In this document: positions 34,701-43,028 of the stretch, piece after piece
Layout of the letters: each line of letters starts with the position of its first letter
Numbering within the stretch: position 1 is the first letter of the stretch
Assembly: GCF_900120195.1 (NCBI RefSeq)
Contig: NZ_LT635539.1
Coordinates: 502,830 to 566,829, forward strand
DNA from: Blautia sp. Marseille-P3087
GTDB lineage: Bacteria > Bacillota > Clostridia > Lachnospirales > Lachnospiraceae
Length of the DNA: 64,000 bases
Direction of reading: 5' to 3'
The notes under the pieces: generated by a model
What the model was told of the DNA's origin: nothing
What the model saw: only the letters and a program-made list of their open reading frames with translations
The model's database searches: none
Translations under genes and position numbers: made by a program

Positions 34701-34736
34701 TATACCTATTATACTACAAGGTTATAGGGAAAACAA
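34701..34736 (-). promoter_or_regulatory. Promoter and dyad of the IscR-like gene
   Basis: Minus strand TTGTTT (34731-34736), 17-base spacer, TATAAT (34708-34713). An imperfect inverted repeat TATACC / GGTTATA (34701-34726) covers the -10, as for an autoregulated Rrf2 gene. Confidence 0.65.
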
Positions 34737-34745
34737 GTAATATCG

Positions 34746-35804
34746 TCAAATCACAAGATAATCTTCTCTTGCTGAACGGTTTTCCAACGCATAAACTTTG
34801 TTTTCTTTTATAACAAAAATGCGCTGTACAAAAACGTCTACTGTCTCCCCTGTATGTACAAGCGTTTCATCCAGTCCCCTTCGCGCGCTCAACTGAATAT
34901 CTCCTACTTTCAGTCCCAGTTCAAAATAACTGCCGCGGAAGGCGACACGTTCTACCACCGCTTCTGATGCAGAACTTTTGTATTTCTGCACTTCATTTTT
35001 TCTGGTCACTTTGACAAATTCCGGACGGACGATTGCATGCTCTGCTCCGGCAATATCTTCAAAATAGTTGAAAATGTGATAATCCTTCACAATTGCTGCC
35101 TGACCAAAGAAAGATGCGCTGAAAGCAGTTTCCGGGCGCTGATATACTTCCACCGGACTTCCCTTCTGCTCAATGTGACCTTTGTTTGTAATAATGATCT
35201 CATCTGCAACTTCAATCGCCTCATCCTGGTCATGTGTGACAAAGATACTGGTGATACCGAGTTTTTCAATCATGTCTTTCAGCCATGTCCTAAGTTCCTG
35301 TCGAATTTTTGCATCAATAGCGGCAAATGGTTCATCCAGAAGCAAAAGCTGCGGATTAGGCGCCAGCGCCCTTGCAAAAGCAACCCTCTGTCTCTGACCA
35401 CCGGACAGTTGGCTCGGATATCTTTTTTCCAGTCCTTTAAGGCCGATCAGTTCTATCAGCTCCGTTACTCTTTTTTTGATATAAGTTTTGTCAGCTTTCT
35501 GTACTTTCAGGCCAAATGCTATATTGTCATAAACAGTCATATAACGAAACAGCGCGTAGCTCTGGAATACAAAACCGATGCCGCGCTCACTTGCCGGAAT
35601 GTTATTTACTACTTTTCCGTCGATGACGATCTTTCCGCTGTCCGGCTGTTCCAATCCGGCAATCATACGCAGGATCGTTGTTTTTCCGCTTCCACTTGGT
35701 CCTAAAAGTCCGATCAGTTTTCCTTTCTCAATTCCGAAGGAAACATGATCCGATGCTTTATAATCTCCAAAAGTCTTATTGATGTCTTTTAATTCCACGT
35801 ACAT
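34746..35804 (-). CDS. cysA: Sulfate/thiosulfate ABC transporter ATP-binding protein
   Basis: A 352-residue ATPase with Walker A GPSGSGKT, Q-loop FQSYALF, signature LSGGQRQRVAFARAL, Walker B LLLLDEPFAAID and switch histidine FVTHDQDEA. The C-terminal TOBE-like region spans about 240-345. It energises sulfate uptake through CysT and CysW. Its ATG overlaps the cysW stop (TAATG) after a strong AGGAGG. Confidence 0.94.
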   Translation of the reverse strand: MYVELKDINKTFGDYKASDHVSFGIEKGKLIGLLGPSGSGKTTILRMIAGLEQPDSGKIVIDGKVVNNIPASERGIGFVFQSYALFRYMTVYDNIAFGLKVQKADKTYIKKRVTELIELIGLKGLEKRYPSQLSGGQRQRVAFARALAPNPQLLLLDEPFAAIDAKIRQELRTWLKDMIEKLGITSIFVTHDQDEAIEVADEIIITNKGHIEQKGSPVEVYQRPETAFSASFFGQAAIVKDYHIFNYFEDIAGAEHAIVRPEFVKVTRKNEVQKYKSSASEAVVERVAFRGSYFELGLKVGDIQLSARRGLDETLVHTGETVDVFVQRIFVIKENKVYALENRSAREDYLVI

Positions 35805-36628
35805 TATGCTTCCTCCTTTTTGCCCCGGTGCTCCATGATGCTTCGTATAATCAGAAGAATCACCGCCATAATCACAAGAATTGACGATACTGCGAATGCC
35901 GGCACATACTGAAATTCATTAAATAAAATTTCCACATGCAGTGGCAGCGTATTTGTCAGACCTCTGAGGTGCCCGGATAATACCGATACGGCACCGAATT
36001 CTCCCATTGCCCTTGCTGTACATAAAACTATTCCGTACAGAAGCGCCCATTTGATATGTGGAAATGTGATTTTTGAAAAAATAGTCCAGCCTTTCGCTCC
36101 CATCAGTGCTGCTGCTTCTTCCTCATCTGTCCCGATGGATTCCAGCACCGGAAGAAGTTCACGGAAAACAAATGGAAACGTCACAAATACTGTGGCAAGA
36201 ATAATTCCCGGCACTGCAAATACAATCTGAATCCCGGCTTTTTGCAGATACGGATACAAAATACTCTGTTTTCCGAATACGAGCAGATAAATCAGACCAG
36301 CGATGATTGGAGAAACAGTAACCGGTACATCGATCAGTGTTGTCAGGATTTTTTTCCCTTTAAACTGAAATCTCGTCACTGCCCATGCCGCACACAATCC
36401 GAAAAAGGTATTACAGAGCACAGCGATCACTGTTGCCTTTAAGGTCAGCATCAGTGCATCAATCGTATAAGAATCTGTCACAGCTTCGACATAAATCTGC
36501 CAGCCTTTTTTTAATGTTTCCGTAACAACAACAAACAACGGCAGCACCAGCATCACGAAAAGAAAGAGGACGCTGATTCCAATCAGCAGATATTTTACTG
36601 CTTTTGATTCTGTTTTATTATTTTCCAT
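35804..36628 (-). CDS. cysW: Sulfate ABC transporter permease CysW
   Basis: A 274-residue inner-membrane permease with six predicted helices and the EAA loop EEEAAALMGAKGWTIFSKITFPHIK. The GEFGAVSVLSGHLRG segment near the C-terminus is characteristic of CysW. It overlaps cysT (TGATG) and cysA, so the permease and ATPase genes are translated together. Confidence 0.94.
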   Translation of the reverse strand: MENNKTESKAVKYLLIGISVLFLFVMLVLPLFVVVTETLKKGWQIYVEAVTDSYTIDALMLTLKATVIAVLCNTFFGLCAAWAVTRFQFKGKKILTTLIDVPVTVSPIIAGLIYLLVFGKQSILYPYLQKAGIQIVFAVPGIILATVFVTFPFVFRELLPVLESIGTDEEEAAALMGAKGWTIFSKITFPHIKWALLYGIVLCTARAMGEFGAVSVLSGHLRGLTNTLPLHVEILFNEFQYVPAFAVSSILVIMAVILLIIRSIMEHRGKKEEA

Positions 36629-37464
36629 CAGATGGCTCCTCCTCTCAATCTTTTTGAATTACGTGCCTGCATCAGATTCATCAGAAATAAGATTAAAAAC
36701 GATGCAATGAGCATGACCAGTGCAATGGATGTTGCACTCTGGTAATCAAATTCCTGCAGTTCCGACATGATGATCAGTGGTGTGATTTCTGTTTCATACG
36801 GTCGGTTTCCTGCAATAAACACAACGCTTCCGTATTCTCCGAGGCAGCGCCCGAATGCAAGCCCTGTTCCGGTCAGAAGCGGAGGCAGAAGTTCCGGAAG
36901 AATTACTCTTCGAAAAATCAGCCCCGGTTTTGCACCCATGACACGTGCTGCTTCTTCATAAGAACCATCCAGTTTTTCAAGCACAGGCTGTACTGCCCTT
37001 GCTACAAACGGAATTCCTACAAAAATCAATGCAAATGTAATACCCAGTTTGGTATAAGCGATCTTGATACCGAATTTTGCAAAAAAACTTCCGATCAGTC
37101 CCTGGTCTGCTGTAAGAGATGTGAGCGAAATGCCTGCTACTGCTGTCGGCAGTGCAAAAGGAAGCTCTATCATCCCATCCATGATCCGTTTGCCAGGAAA
37201 TTCATAACGCACCAGCACCCAGGCAAGAATCAGTCCCATCACAGCGTTGACCAGTGATGCACCAAGTGCTGTGATAAAACTTACGTAAAAGCTGGACAAT
37301 ACTCTTTTTCTTGTGATTACTTCGAAAAACTCTTTCAGTCCAAGCTGTGAAGAATATACTACAAGTGATGCCAGCGGAATCAGGACTATGATACTCAGCA
37401 TCGTGATCGTCACACCCATTGTCAGTCCGAATCCGGGAATCACTCTTTTTTTACTTTTTTTCAT
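36628..37464 (-). CDS. cysT: Sulfate ABC transporter permease CysT
   Basis: A 278-residue permease with six predicted helices. LPFALPTAVAGISLTSL and the EAA loop SYEEAARVMGAKPGLIFRRVILPEL are typical of CysT/CysU. It forms the membrane channel with CysW. ATG follows GAGGAG, 19 bp after sbp. Confidence 0.94.
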   Translation of the reverse strand: MKKSKKRVIPGFGLTMGVTITMLSIIVLIPLASLVVYSSQLGLKEFFEVITRKRVLSSFYVSFITALGASLVNAVMGLILAWVLVRYEFPGKRIMDGMIELPFALPTAVAGISLTSLTADQGLIGSFFAKFGIKIAYTKLGITFALIFVGIPFVARAVQPVLEKLDGSYEEAARVMGAKPGLIFRRVILPELLPPLLTGTGLAFGRCLGEYGSVVFIAGNRPYETEITPLIIMSELQEFDYQSATSIALVMLIASFLILFLMNLMQARNSKRLRGGAI

Positions 37465-37483
37465 AATATCCGCTCCTCATCTT

Positions 37484-38506
37484 TTAGTTGCCGTAAATTC
37501 TGTCAAATACTCCGCCGTCTGCAAAATGTTTCTGCTGAACTTCCTGCCATCCTCCGAAATCATCGATGGTCTTCAATTCCATGCTGAGGTCAAAAACATC
37601 TTTATATTCGTTTAAGATCTGTTTATTTACCGGGCGATAATAATTCTGTGCGGCAATGCGCTGTGCCTCATCAGAATACAGATAATTCAGATATTCTCTT
37701 GAAACCTCTTCCGTACCACGGTTTTCTGCCACTTCGTCAACAACTGCTACAGACGGCTGTGCAAGTACACTGATGCTCGGATTCACAATTTCAAACTCAT
37801 CCGGATCATCTGTCACAGAGAGAAAAGCTTCATTTTCCCATGCAATCAGGACATCTCCCTGTCCATTTTCTACAAAGGAGGTTGTTGCACTTCTTGCACC
37901 GGAATCCAGCACAAGAACATTCTGATATAAATTTTTGATAAAATTTTCCATTTGCGCTTCATCACCATCGTATTGTTTCTGTGCATATGCCCATGCCGCA
38001 AGGTAATTCCAGCGGGCACCACCGGAAGTTTTTGGATTTGGGGTAATGACATCCACATCATCCCGAATCAGGTCATTCCAGTCCTGAATGTTTTTCGGAT
38101 TACCTTTTCTTACAAGAAATACGATCGTTGATGTATAAGGTGCGCTGTCATCAGGAAGTTCCTCTTTCCATCTGTCTCTGATCATCCCTGAATTTTCGAT
38201 TGCATCGATATCATATTCAAGGGCCAGTGTCACAACATCTGCCTGAAGTCCATTGATCACTTCAAGTGCCTGTTTGCCGGAACCTCCATGTGACTGGATG
38301 ACATCGACATCCTGTCCTGTTTTTTCTTTCCAGTGTTCTTTGAATATTTTATTATAGGATTCATACAGTTCTCTTGTCGGATCATAAGAAACATTAATAA
38401 TATGTACATTCGTTCCTGCTCCGGCATCGTAGGAACAGATGCCGGCAAATCCGGCGATTCCAAGAACTGCTGCCAGACAGAGGTTTCGAAATTTCTTTTT
38501 CTTCAT
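37484..38506 (-). CDS. sbp: Sulfate-binding protein
   Basis: A 340-residue extracytoplasmic binding protein. The N-terminus MKKKKFRNLCLAAVLGIAGFAGICS is a signal sequence; the cysteine has no clean lipobox, so lipid anchoring is uncertain. NVSYDPTRELYESYN, SHGGSGKQALEVINGLQADVVTLAL, NPKTSGGARWNYLAAW and the C-terminal GGWQEVQQKHFADGGVFDRIY match the sulfate-binding family. It hands sulfate to CysTWA. The promoter region carries two copies of the sulfur operator. Confidence 0.93.
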   Translation of the reverse strand: MKKKKFRNLCLAAVLGIAGFAGICSYDAGAGTNVHIINVSYDPTRELYESYNKIFKEHWKEKTGQDVDVIQSHGGSGKQALEVINGLQADVVTLALEYDIDAIENSGMIRDRWKEELPDDSAPYTSTIVFLVRKGNPKNIQDWNDLIRDDVDVITPNPKTSGGARWNYLAAWAYAQKQYDGDEAQMENFIKNLYQNVLVLDSGARSATTSFVENGQGDVLIAWENEAFLSVTDDPDEFEIVNPSISVLAQPSVAVVDEVAENRGTEEVSREYLNYLYSDEAQRIAAQNYYRPVNKQILNEYKDVFDLSMELKTIDDFGGWQEVQQKHFADGGVFDRIYGN

Positions 38507-38530
38507 TTGTGCCACTCCCTGTAGATTATT

Positions 38531-38555
38531 ATAACATATGCAAATGATATGTTTT
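38531..38555. promoter_or_regulatory. Sulfur operator, sbp proximal copy
   Basis: ATAACATAT, seven bases, ATATGTTTT. It lies just upstream of a second TATAAT (38528-38533, minus strand), 25 bp before the sbp start. Confidence 0.65.
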
Positions 38556-38566
38556 ATGTTAATGGC

Positions 38567-38595
38567 ATTATATACCAATAAACATATCTTTTAAA
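38567..38595 (-). promoter_or_regulatory. sbp promoter
   Basis: Minus strand TTTAAA (38590-38595), 17-base spacer, TATAAT (38567-38572). Confidence 0.65.
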
Positions 38596-38603
38596 TATGT
38601 TTA
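38579..38603. promoter_or_regulatory. Sulfur operator, sbp distal copy
   Basis: TAAACATAT, seven bases, ATATGTTTA: perfect arms. It covers the -35 hexamer of the sbp promoter. Confidence 0.75.
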
Positions 38604-38635
38604 TTAGAAAACGTTTGCACAGCTTGAAATTTCAG

Positions 38636-38670
38636 AAAAAAACAGCCGCTGTCATTTCGACAGCAGCTGC
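38636..38670 (-). terminator. Terminator of the rhodanese-TtcA-like gene
   Basis: A GC-rich stem CAGC-GCTGTC / GACAGC-GCTG (38643-38669) with a bulge in each arm, followed on the minus strand by six T. Confidence 0.8.
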
Positions 38671-38685
38671 TCAATATTCCTGTAT

Positions 38686-39837
38686 TTATTTCACATCATC
38701 ATAGGTATCAAGGAAATTATGTCGTACCCCATCCTGCTTATATCCAATAACGGTGTTGAGGTTGACATTCTCCACACTTCGAAAAATATTATATTCAATA
38801 ACCGGATCTTTCTGGGCAAGTTCATGGATCAGTTCTTTAATCTCAGCCCTCTTTGAACCTTTTTCTGTACCGCCGCAGGATGCACAGTGCTCTGTAAAGC
38901 GGCATGCACACTGGATAAAATGCAGGTCATTATAATTTGCCCAGTGAATGATATCCGCCTCACGGATTAAGTACAGGGGGCGGATCAGCTCCATACCCTC
39001 AAAGTTTGTACTGTGAAGTTTCGGCATCATGGTCTGCACCTGTGCGCCATAAAGCATTCCCATAAGAATCGTCTCGATCACATCATCATAATGATGACCA
39101 AGCGCAATTTTGTTACATCCAAGTTCTTTTGCCTTACTATAAAGATATCCCCTTCTCATACGTGCGCAGAGATAGCACGGAGACTGCTCCTCAGAGGCTA
39201 CAATATTGAAAATGTCTGATTCAAACACTGTAATCGGCACATTTAGAATCTTTGCATTATCTTTGATAGTCTGGTAGTTTATTTCATTATAACCCGGATT
39301 CATCACAAGAAAAACAACTTCGAAATTTTTCTTTCCATGACGGGAAAGCTCCTGAAAAAGCTTTGCCATCAGCATGGAATCCTTGCCTCCGGAAATACAG
39401 ACCGCAATCTTGTCTCCATCCTGTACCAGTTCATATTCCCGGATTGCCTTTGTAAAACGTCTCCAGATCGGTTTACGAAATTTCTTGATAATACTACGTT
39501 CAATATCCTTTGTACGCTGCTCTGCTTCATTGTGATTTGCCATCAATCTGCCGAGTTTGAGCTTCAGCCATGCACGATAGCCGTTTTTGACACTGTAGAT
39601 CTCATATCCCTGTTCCGTCAGTTCTTCCGCGATCTCCTCACTCTTCTGCCCGGTATAACAAACCAGATAGACCGGACAGTCCCTGCGAATCTCATCCATA
39701 TGCTCTTCAAGCTCTTCCCAGTATATATTGACTGCACCCGGATAAGTCTCTTTTTCAAAGTCAGCCTTATCACGGATATCTATTACCTGTTTTTCCCTTG
39801 TATCCTTTTCTAATTCTTCAATCGTTCTTATACACAT
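38686..39837 (-). CDS. Rhodanese-TtcA-like tRNA thiolation protein
   Basis: A 383-residue fusion. Residues 1 to about 95 are a rhodanese domain with a candidate active cysteine in VYLVCYTGQKSEEI. Residues about 120-370 are a PP-loop ATPase: CISGGKDSMLMAKL, the CxxC in PCYLCARMRRGYLY, GHHYDDVIETILMGMLYGAQ and a second cysteine cluster CACRFTEHCASCGG. TtcA enzymes make 2-thiocytidine-32 in tRNA with an iron-sulfur cluster; the fused rhodanese could supply persulfide. The cysteine-rich C-terminal cluster differs from TtcA, so the modified base is uncertain. ATG follows AAGGAAG. Confidence 0.85.
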   Translation of the reverse strand: MCIRTIEELEKDTREKQVIDIRDKADFEKETYPGAVNIYWEELEEHMDEIRRDCPVYLVCYTGQKSEEIAEELTEQGYEIYSVKNGYRAWLKLKLGRLMANHNEAEQRTKDIERSIIKKFRKPIWRRFTKAIREYELVQDGDKIAVCISGGKDSMLMAKLFQELSRHGKKNFEVVFLVMNPGYNEINYQTIKDNAKILNVPITVFESDIFNIVASEEQSPCYLCARMRRGYLYSKAKELGCNKIALGHHYDDVIETILMGMLYGAQVQTMMPKLHSTNFEGMELIRPLYLIREADIIHWANYNDLHFIQCACRFTEHCASCGGTEKGSKRAEIKELIHELAQKDPVIEYNIFRSVENVNLNTVIGYKQDGVRHNFLDTYDDVK

Positions 39838-39879
39838 ATCAATCTTCCTTTATCTTTTCACATATTCCCCGGCTGTAAT

Positions 39880-39906
39880 GTTACTGTTCATTCCGTTCAC
39901 AGTAAC
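39880..39906. repeat. Solo 27-bp palindrome related to the MITE end
   Basis: GTTACTGT and ACAGTAAC are perfect arms around 11 bases. The element matches the first 27 bp of the 143-bp MITE at most positions. It lies between the LacI gene and the rhodanese-TtcA-like gene. Confidence 0.6.
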
Positions 39907-39908
39907 TA

Positions 39909-40985
39909 CTATATACAGTAATCACTCCAGAAACTTTCCGAAACATGTGAACAGCTGTTTCTCACAAGAAGTTTTCCTGACAGTTCCATCCTCACAACAC
40001 CACTGTGTCCGCCCTTCATCCGGTCCAGAAGAAGATACAGCGCAAAACGTCCCATTTCCTCTTTCGGAAGGCCAACAGTTGTCAGCATCGGTTTCGTATA
40101 CTGTGCCTCTTCAATATCATCACTCGCTATTATCGACGGAGTAAAATAGAGATTTCTGCATCGCCGCAGACATTTTAGCATTCCCACAGCTGTAATATCA
40201 TTCGCACAGTAAATTCCGGTTGGACAGTCTTCAGATTTCAGAAGTTTCTCCATTGCCTCAAAACCTTCAATCTCGGTCTGGTTCGACTCTACAACATATT
40301 CCGGTATCACATCCAGATGGTTCTGCTTCAATGTATCCAGATATCCGTTATAACGGTCTTCATTCCTGCATCCACCCACATAACCGATATTACGATGTCC
40401 CAGTGAGATCAGATGCTCTACTGCCATCGCGGCAATCTTTTTGCCGTCGCAAAGGACCTCATCTACTTCATAATTCGTTGAATTTCGGTTTACTGAAACC
40501 ACGCTCCGGTATTTCTGATTCAGTTTTTTCAGGGCAAGCGGATTACATCGCCCGATAATGATCAGACCATCCTTTTTTTCTTCTGTCTCAGTATACATGC
40601 CCTGAATGATCTGGTCAAGATTTTCTCTCCGGCATTTTCGGTCATCTGAAAAGAACGGTTTGTACCACACCTTTGAAAGGATACAGTTCTGTCCATGAAT
40701 TTCACTTTCTATAATATGAAGAAGCTCTGTAAAAAAAGGATCCGTTCTGGACTCATCTGTTCTAGTCATCAGAACATGAATATGCCAGATTTTGCTTTCT
40801 TTTGCCTGTGTTCCTTTTTTGAGGTTACGTGCCGCTTCATTTGGGACATAATTCAACTCCATTGCAATGGACCAAACTTTTTCTCTGAGACCCGGTACGG
40901 AACATCTGTAATCGGGCTTATTCAGGATACGGGAAACAGTTGATACCGATACTCCTGCTTTTTCTGCGATTTTTTTAATTGACAT
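39909..40985 (-). CDS. LacI-family transcriptional regulator
   Basis: A 358-residue repressor. The N-terminal helix-turn-helix and hinge are MSIKKIAEKAGVSVSTVSRILNKPDY with LREKVWSIAMELNYVPNEAARNLK. The periplasmic-binding-protein fold follows (DGLIIIGRCNP, VNRNSTNYEVDEVLCDG, LGHRNIGYVGG, PTGIYCANDITAVGML). Effector and targets cannot be read from the sequence; no sugar genes adjoin except fruK about 5 kb away. ATG at 40985 has GAGGAAA. Confidence 0.92.
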   Translation of the reverse strand: MSIKKIAEKAGVSVSTVSRILNKPDYRCSVPGLREKVWSIAMELNYVPNEAARNLKKGTQAKESKIWHIHVLMTRTDESRTDPFFTELLHIIESEIHGQNCILSKVWYKPFFSDDRKCRRENLDQIIQGMYTETEEKKDGLIIIGRCNPLALKKLNQKYRSVVSVNRNSTNYEVDEVLCDGKKIAAMAVEHLISLGHRNIGYVGGCRNEDRYNGYLDTLKQNHLDVIPEYVVESNQTEIEGFEAMEKLLKSEDCPTGIYCANDITAVGMLKCLRRCRNLYFTPSIIASDDIEEAQYTKPMLTTVGLPKEEMGRFALYLLLDRMKGGHSGVVRMELSGKLLVRNSCSHVSESFWSDYCI

Positions 40986-41030
40986 GTGTATTTCCTCTTT
41001 CTGCCAGACATACGCTGCGTATATAAGAAT

Positions 41031-41072
41031 AACCGGAAGCCAAAGCGACAAAGCCGCCTGAAACCTCCGGTC
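41031..41072 (-). terminator. Possible terminator after the second Rrf2 gene
   Basis: ACCGGAAGC and CCTCCGGT arms with weak inner pairing; the minus strand continues TTATTCTTATA, a poor T run. Confidence 0.35.
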
Positions 41073-41076
41073 ATAT

Positions 41077-41520
41077 TCAGATATAGTACATTTCCTGTTT
41101 TTCATAATGATCGGCATAATATCCGGTCATCTGTGCCAAAGTAAGATTTGACAGAATCTGATCAAGCTCCTGATTGACGGAATCCACCACCAGTTTCTGA
41201 ATCGTATCGGAGATTCCTTTGTAACTGTTTTCCGCCAGAACATCCTCATCTTCGAGATGATAGCTTCCCTCCAGGGCTTCTACCACGGATGCAACAGTGA
41301 TCTCGTCAGCATCTTTTGCCAGATTGTATCCTCCCTGCGAGCCTTTGACACTTTTTACGATACCCGTCCTTCGAAACGAGGCAAATATGTGTTCCAGAAA
41401 CTGTAAAGAAATGTCATTTCTCTCAGCAATGGTTTTCAGGGCTACCGGTGTGGTGGACGGCTGTGCTGCCAGATCCACCAACGCAGTGAGACCATATCTG
41501 GTTTTTTTACAGAATTTCAA
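41077..41520 (-). CDS. Rrf2-family regulator (CymR-like)
   Basis: A 147-residue Rrf2 protein: MKFCKKTRYGLTALVDLAAQPSTTPVALKTIAERNDISLQFLEHIF, with the wing SVKGSQGGYNLAKDADEITV. It lacks the cysteine cluster of iron-sulfur Rrf2 proteins, like CymR, the cysteine-metabolism repressor of Gram-positives that signals through O-acetylserine and CysK. It lies directly downstream of metY copy 2 with a TTG start immediately after that stop, and next to cysK. It is my preferred candidate for the local sulfur operators. Confidence 0.85.
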   Translation of the reverse strand: MKFCKKTRYGLTALVDLAAQPSTTPVALKTIAERNDISLQFLEHIFASFRRTGIVKSVKGSQGGYNLAKDADEITVASVVEALEGSYHLEDEDVLAENSYKGISDTIQKLVVDSVNQELDQILSNLTLAQMTGYYADHYEKQEMYYI

Positions 41521-42831
41521 TTACTGAATTGCCTTGAAAGCTTCATCCAGATCCTGAATGATATCATCGATATTTTCCGTTCCGATAGAGAGACGGATAG
41601 TGTTCGGTTTGATACCCTGATCCAGAAGTTCTTCCTCTGTGCACTGGCTGTGGGTGGTGGTTGCCGGATGGATAACCAGTGATTTAACATCCGCTACGTT
41701 TGCAAGCAGTGAAAACAGTTCCAGATTGTCGATGAAATCTTTGGCTGTCTGTGCATCTCCCTTAATTTCGAATGTGAAGATAGATCCACCGCCATTCGGG
41801 AAGTATTTTGCATACAGTGCTTTCTGGCTCTCATCATCTGTTACAGACGGATGATGTACTTTTTCAACCTGCGGATGATTGTTGAGGTACTGAACAACTT
41901 TCAGTGCGTTCTCTACATGACGCTCTACACGAAGAGACAGTGTTTCCAGTCCCTGGAGGAAGATAAAGGAGCTTACAGGAGAGATCGTTGCACCTGTGTC
42001 ACGAAGAAGGATTGCACGAATCTTTGTAACAAACGCTGCCGGTCCGCATGCTTTTGTGAAGCTGATTCCATGGTAGCTCGGGTTTGGCTCTGTCAGGGAC
42101 GGGAATTTACCGGAAGCTTCCCAGTCGAATTTACCGCCTTCTATGATTACACCACCGATAGTTGTTCCGTGTCCACCGATAAACTTGGTTGCTGAATGAA
42201 CAACGATATCTGCACCGTACTCAATCGGTCTTACAAGGTAAGGTGTTGCAAATGTATTATCTACAACAAGCGGAATCTGATGTCTGTGTGCGATTTCTGC
42301 GCATGCTTCAACATCAACTACATCAGAGTTCGGGTTTCCAAGAGTCTCGATATAAAGTGCTTTTGTGTTGTCCTGAATTGCATTTTCTACTTCTTCAAGA
42401 TTGAAGATATCAACAAATGTTGTTGTGATTCCGTATGCCGGAAGTGTATGCTCCAGAAGGTTTGTTGTTCCACCGTAGATATTCTTTGCTGCTACAATAT
42501 GATCCCCGTTCTGTGCAAGGTTTTCGATTGTGTAAGTGATTGCTGCTGCACCGGAAGCTACTGCAAGTGCTGCGCTGCCACCTTCAAGAGCTGCGATTCT
42601 CTTTTCGAATACATCTTCTGTCGGGTTTGTCAGACGTCCGTAGATGTTACCTGCATCTGCAAGTCCGAAACGTGCTGCTGCATGGTCGCAGTTACGGAAT
42701 ACATATGAAGATGTCTGATAGATTGGAACAGCTCTTGCATCAGTAACCGGATCCGGCTGTTCCTGTCCTACATGAAGCTGAAGTGTTTCGAATTTAAATT
42801 TTCTATTTTCTCTTGTAATTTTTTCACCCAT
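41521..42831 (-). CDS. metY: O-acetylhomoserine sulfhydrylase, copy 2
   Basis: A 436-residue PLP enzyme, closer to classical MetY than copy 1: FETLQLHVGQEQPDPVTDARAVPIYQTSSYVF, GNIYGRLTNPTEDVFE, ALEGGSAALAVASGAAA, VVDNTFATPYLVRP and PLP lysine HSATKFIGGHGTT. It makes homocysteine from O-acetylhomoserine and free sulfide. It pairs with the CymR-like gene. The 5' leader between its predicted promoter and the ATG contains a 143-bp MITE. Confidence 0.93.
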   Translation of the reverse strand: MGEKITRENRKFKFETLQLHVGQEQPDPVTDARAVPIYQTSSYVFRNCDHAAARFGLADAGNIYGRLTNPTEDVFEKRIAALEGGSAALAVASGAAAITYTIENLAQNGDHIVAAKNIYGGTTNLLEHTLPAYGITTTFVDIFNLEEVENAIQDNTKALYIETLGNPNSDVVDVEACAEIAHRHQIPLVVDNTFATPYLVRPIEYGADIVVHSATKFIGGHGTTIGGVIIEGGKFDWEASGKFPSLTEPNPSYHGISFTKACGPAAFVTKIRAILLRDTGATISPVSSFIFLQGLETLSLRVERHVENALKVVQYLNNHPQVEKVHHPSVTDDESQKALYAKYFPNGGGSIFTFEIKGDAQTAKDFIDNLELFSLLANVADVKSLVIHPATTTHSQCTEEELLDQGIKPNTIRLSIGTENIDDIIQDLDEAFKAIQ

Positions 42832-42858
42832 GGATCTAATCCTCTTTTCTGTTTTTTA

Positions 42859-43001
42859 GTAACTGTTCAGTACCTTCACAGTTACGAGTCAAAATGCATT
42901 CCAAATCACCTTCGGTGATGGCATTTTGCCTTATATGTCTCGGGATTTTGGCAAAAAATATGCCAAAACGCCTCGCGGGATACTACCTTCTGAATAGTTA
43001 C
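42859..43001. mobile_element. 143-bp MITE, copy 1
   Basis: Terminal inverted repeats GTAACTGTTCAG and CTGAATAGTTAC (one mismatch). An 8-bp direct repeat GTTTTTTA flanks it on both sides (42851-42858 and 43002-43009), a target duplication. It differs from the copy at 56212 at three positions. Internal hairpins include ATCACC/GGTGAT and TTTTGGCA/TGCCAAAA. No open reading frame, so it must have been moved by a transposase encoded elsewhere. Confidence 0.9.
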
Positions 43002-43028
43002 GTTTTTTATTATTATTTATGTCCGCTA

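Noticed and set aside
42859..43001. The MITE hairpins as a simple terminator of cysK
   Set aside because: Flanking 8-bp duplications and a near-identical copy elsewhere show it is an inserted element; no T run follows in the right place.
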